Source: JOPF133 sp052144935
GTDB lineage: Bacteria > Acidobacteriota > Terriglobia > Bryobacterales > Bryobacteraceae
Assembly: GCA_052144935.1 (NCBI GenBank)
Contig: JBKQPR010000267.1
Location: forward strand, 1-12,090
DNA: 12,090 nt
Reading direction: 5' to 3'
Below the pieces are notes generated by a model, which saw nothing but the letters and a program-made list of their open reading frames with translations, made no database searches and was not told where the DNA came from. Position numbers and translations under genes: made by a program. Shown here one piece after another: positions 11,896 to 12,090 of the stretch (positions within the stretch are counted from its first letter, which is position 1; each line of letters opens with the position of its first letter).

Positions 11896-12090
11896 GTGAT
11901 CCAGTGTACCAGTTTTCCGTGAGGATTTTCACGGCCGAGGCGTGAAAAAGCCTTCGCCGCTAAGCCGTTGAACTAAACCGCTGAGCGGTAATCTTCTGCG
12001 TTCCGGCCTTGCGCCGGACCCCCCTGGCGTGGCGCGAGGCCCCTTTGAAACACTGGATCAGGTTATTTCCAATGACCAATCCAACTTTCA
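11896..12090. other. Right-end region without a supported gene
   Basis: I see no complete gene. Small hairpins are visible: CCGCT/AGCGG at about 11981-11991, and TCCGGC/GCCGGA at 12002-12007 and 12013-12018. An ATG at 12072 opens a frame (MTNPTF) that runs off the window, but it has no clear ribosome binding site and is too short to judge. Confidence 0.35.

Noticed and set aside
1..12090. CRISPR array, tRNA, rRNA, integrase or transposase genes
   Set aside because: No regularly spaced repeats, no tRNA- or rRNA-like segments, and no recombinase motifs were seen. The palindromes are not evenly spaced and lack unique spacers of constant length.

Overview
The window is GC-rich (roughly 60%) bacterial chromosome with normal bacterial gene density, Shine-Dalgarno sequences before most genes, and GC-biased codons. 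Copies of a CCTCCGCG/CGCGGAGG palindromic repeat, a glycine-zipper lipoprotein and an OmpA protein with a DUF4398-like segment suggest an acidobacterium, perhaps near Solibacter/Bryobacterales. That placement is inference, since no rRNA or phylogenetic marker is present.

Layout, left to right. A long hairpin repeat (1-83) lies downstream of gnd, a decarboxylating 6-phosphogluconate dehydrogenase on the minus strand. A gap with half a repeat copy follows, then a minus-strand toxin-antitoxin pair: a ribbon-helix-helix antitoxin followed by a MazF/PemK-type RNase toxin, with a palindrome over the likely promoter. From about 2800 to 7800 lies a trehalose island. A plus-strand operon encodes trehalose-6-phosphate phosphatase (OtsB), an internally duplicated DUF5752-like protein, and a TreT-type trehalose synthase of family GT4. 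It runs head-on into a minus-strand gene for an unusual 770-residue trehalose-6-phosphate synthase. That enzyme's GT20 domain is preceded by two membrane segments, an extracytoplasmic sensor-like domain and a HAMP-like linker. The 3' ends of treT and this gene overlap by 53 bp.

The right third encodes envelope proteins: a proline/alanine-rich glycine-zipper lipoprotein, then (after a second large palindrome) an OmpA-type protein with a coiled coil. A strong 19-bp hairpin separates it from two minus-strand genes, a small exported protein with two long repeats and a small exported HExxH metallopeptidase. The last 195 bases hold no supported gene.

Functionally the island holds two complete routes to trehalose: TPS then TPP through trehalose 6-phosphate, and the one-step TreT reaction from NDP-glucose and glucose. 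The TPS appears to be membrane-anchored and possibly controlled by an external signal. That fusion, with the DUF5752 partner in the operon, is the most interesting content of the window.
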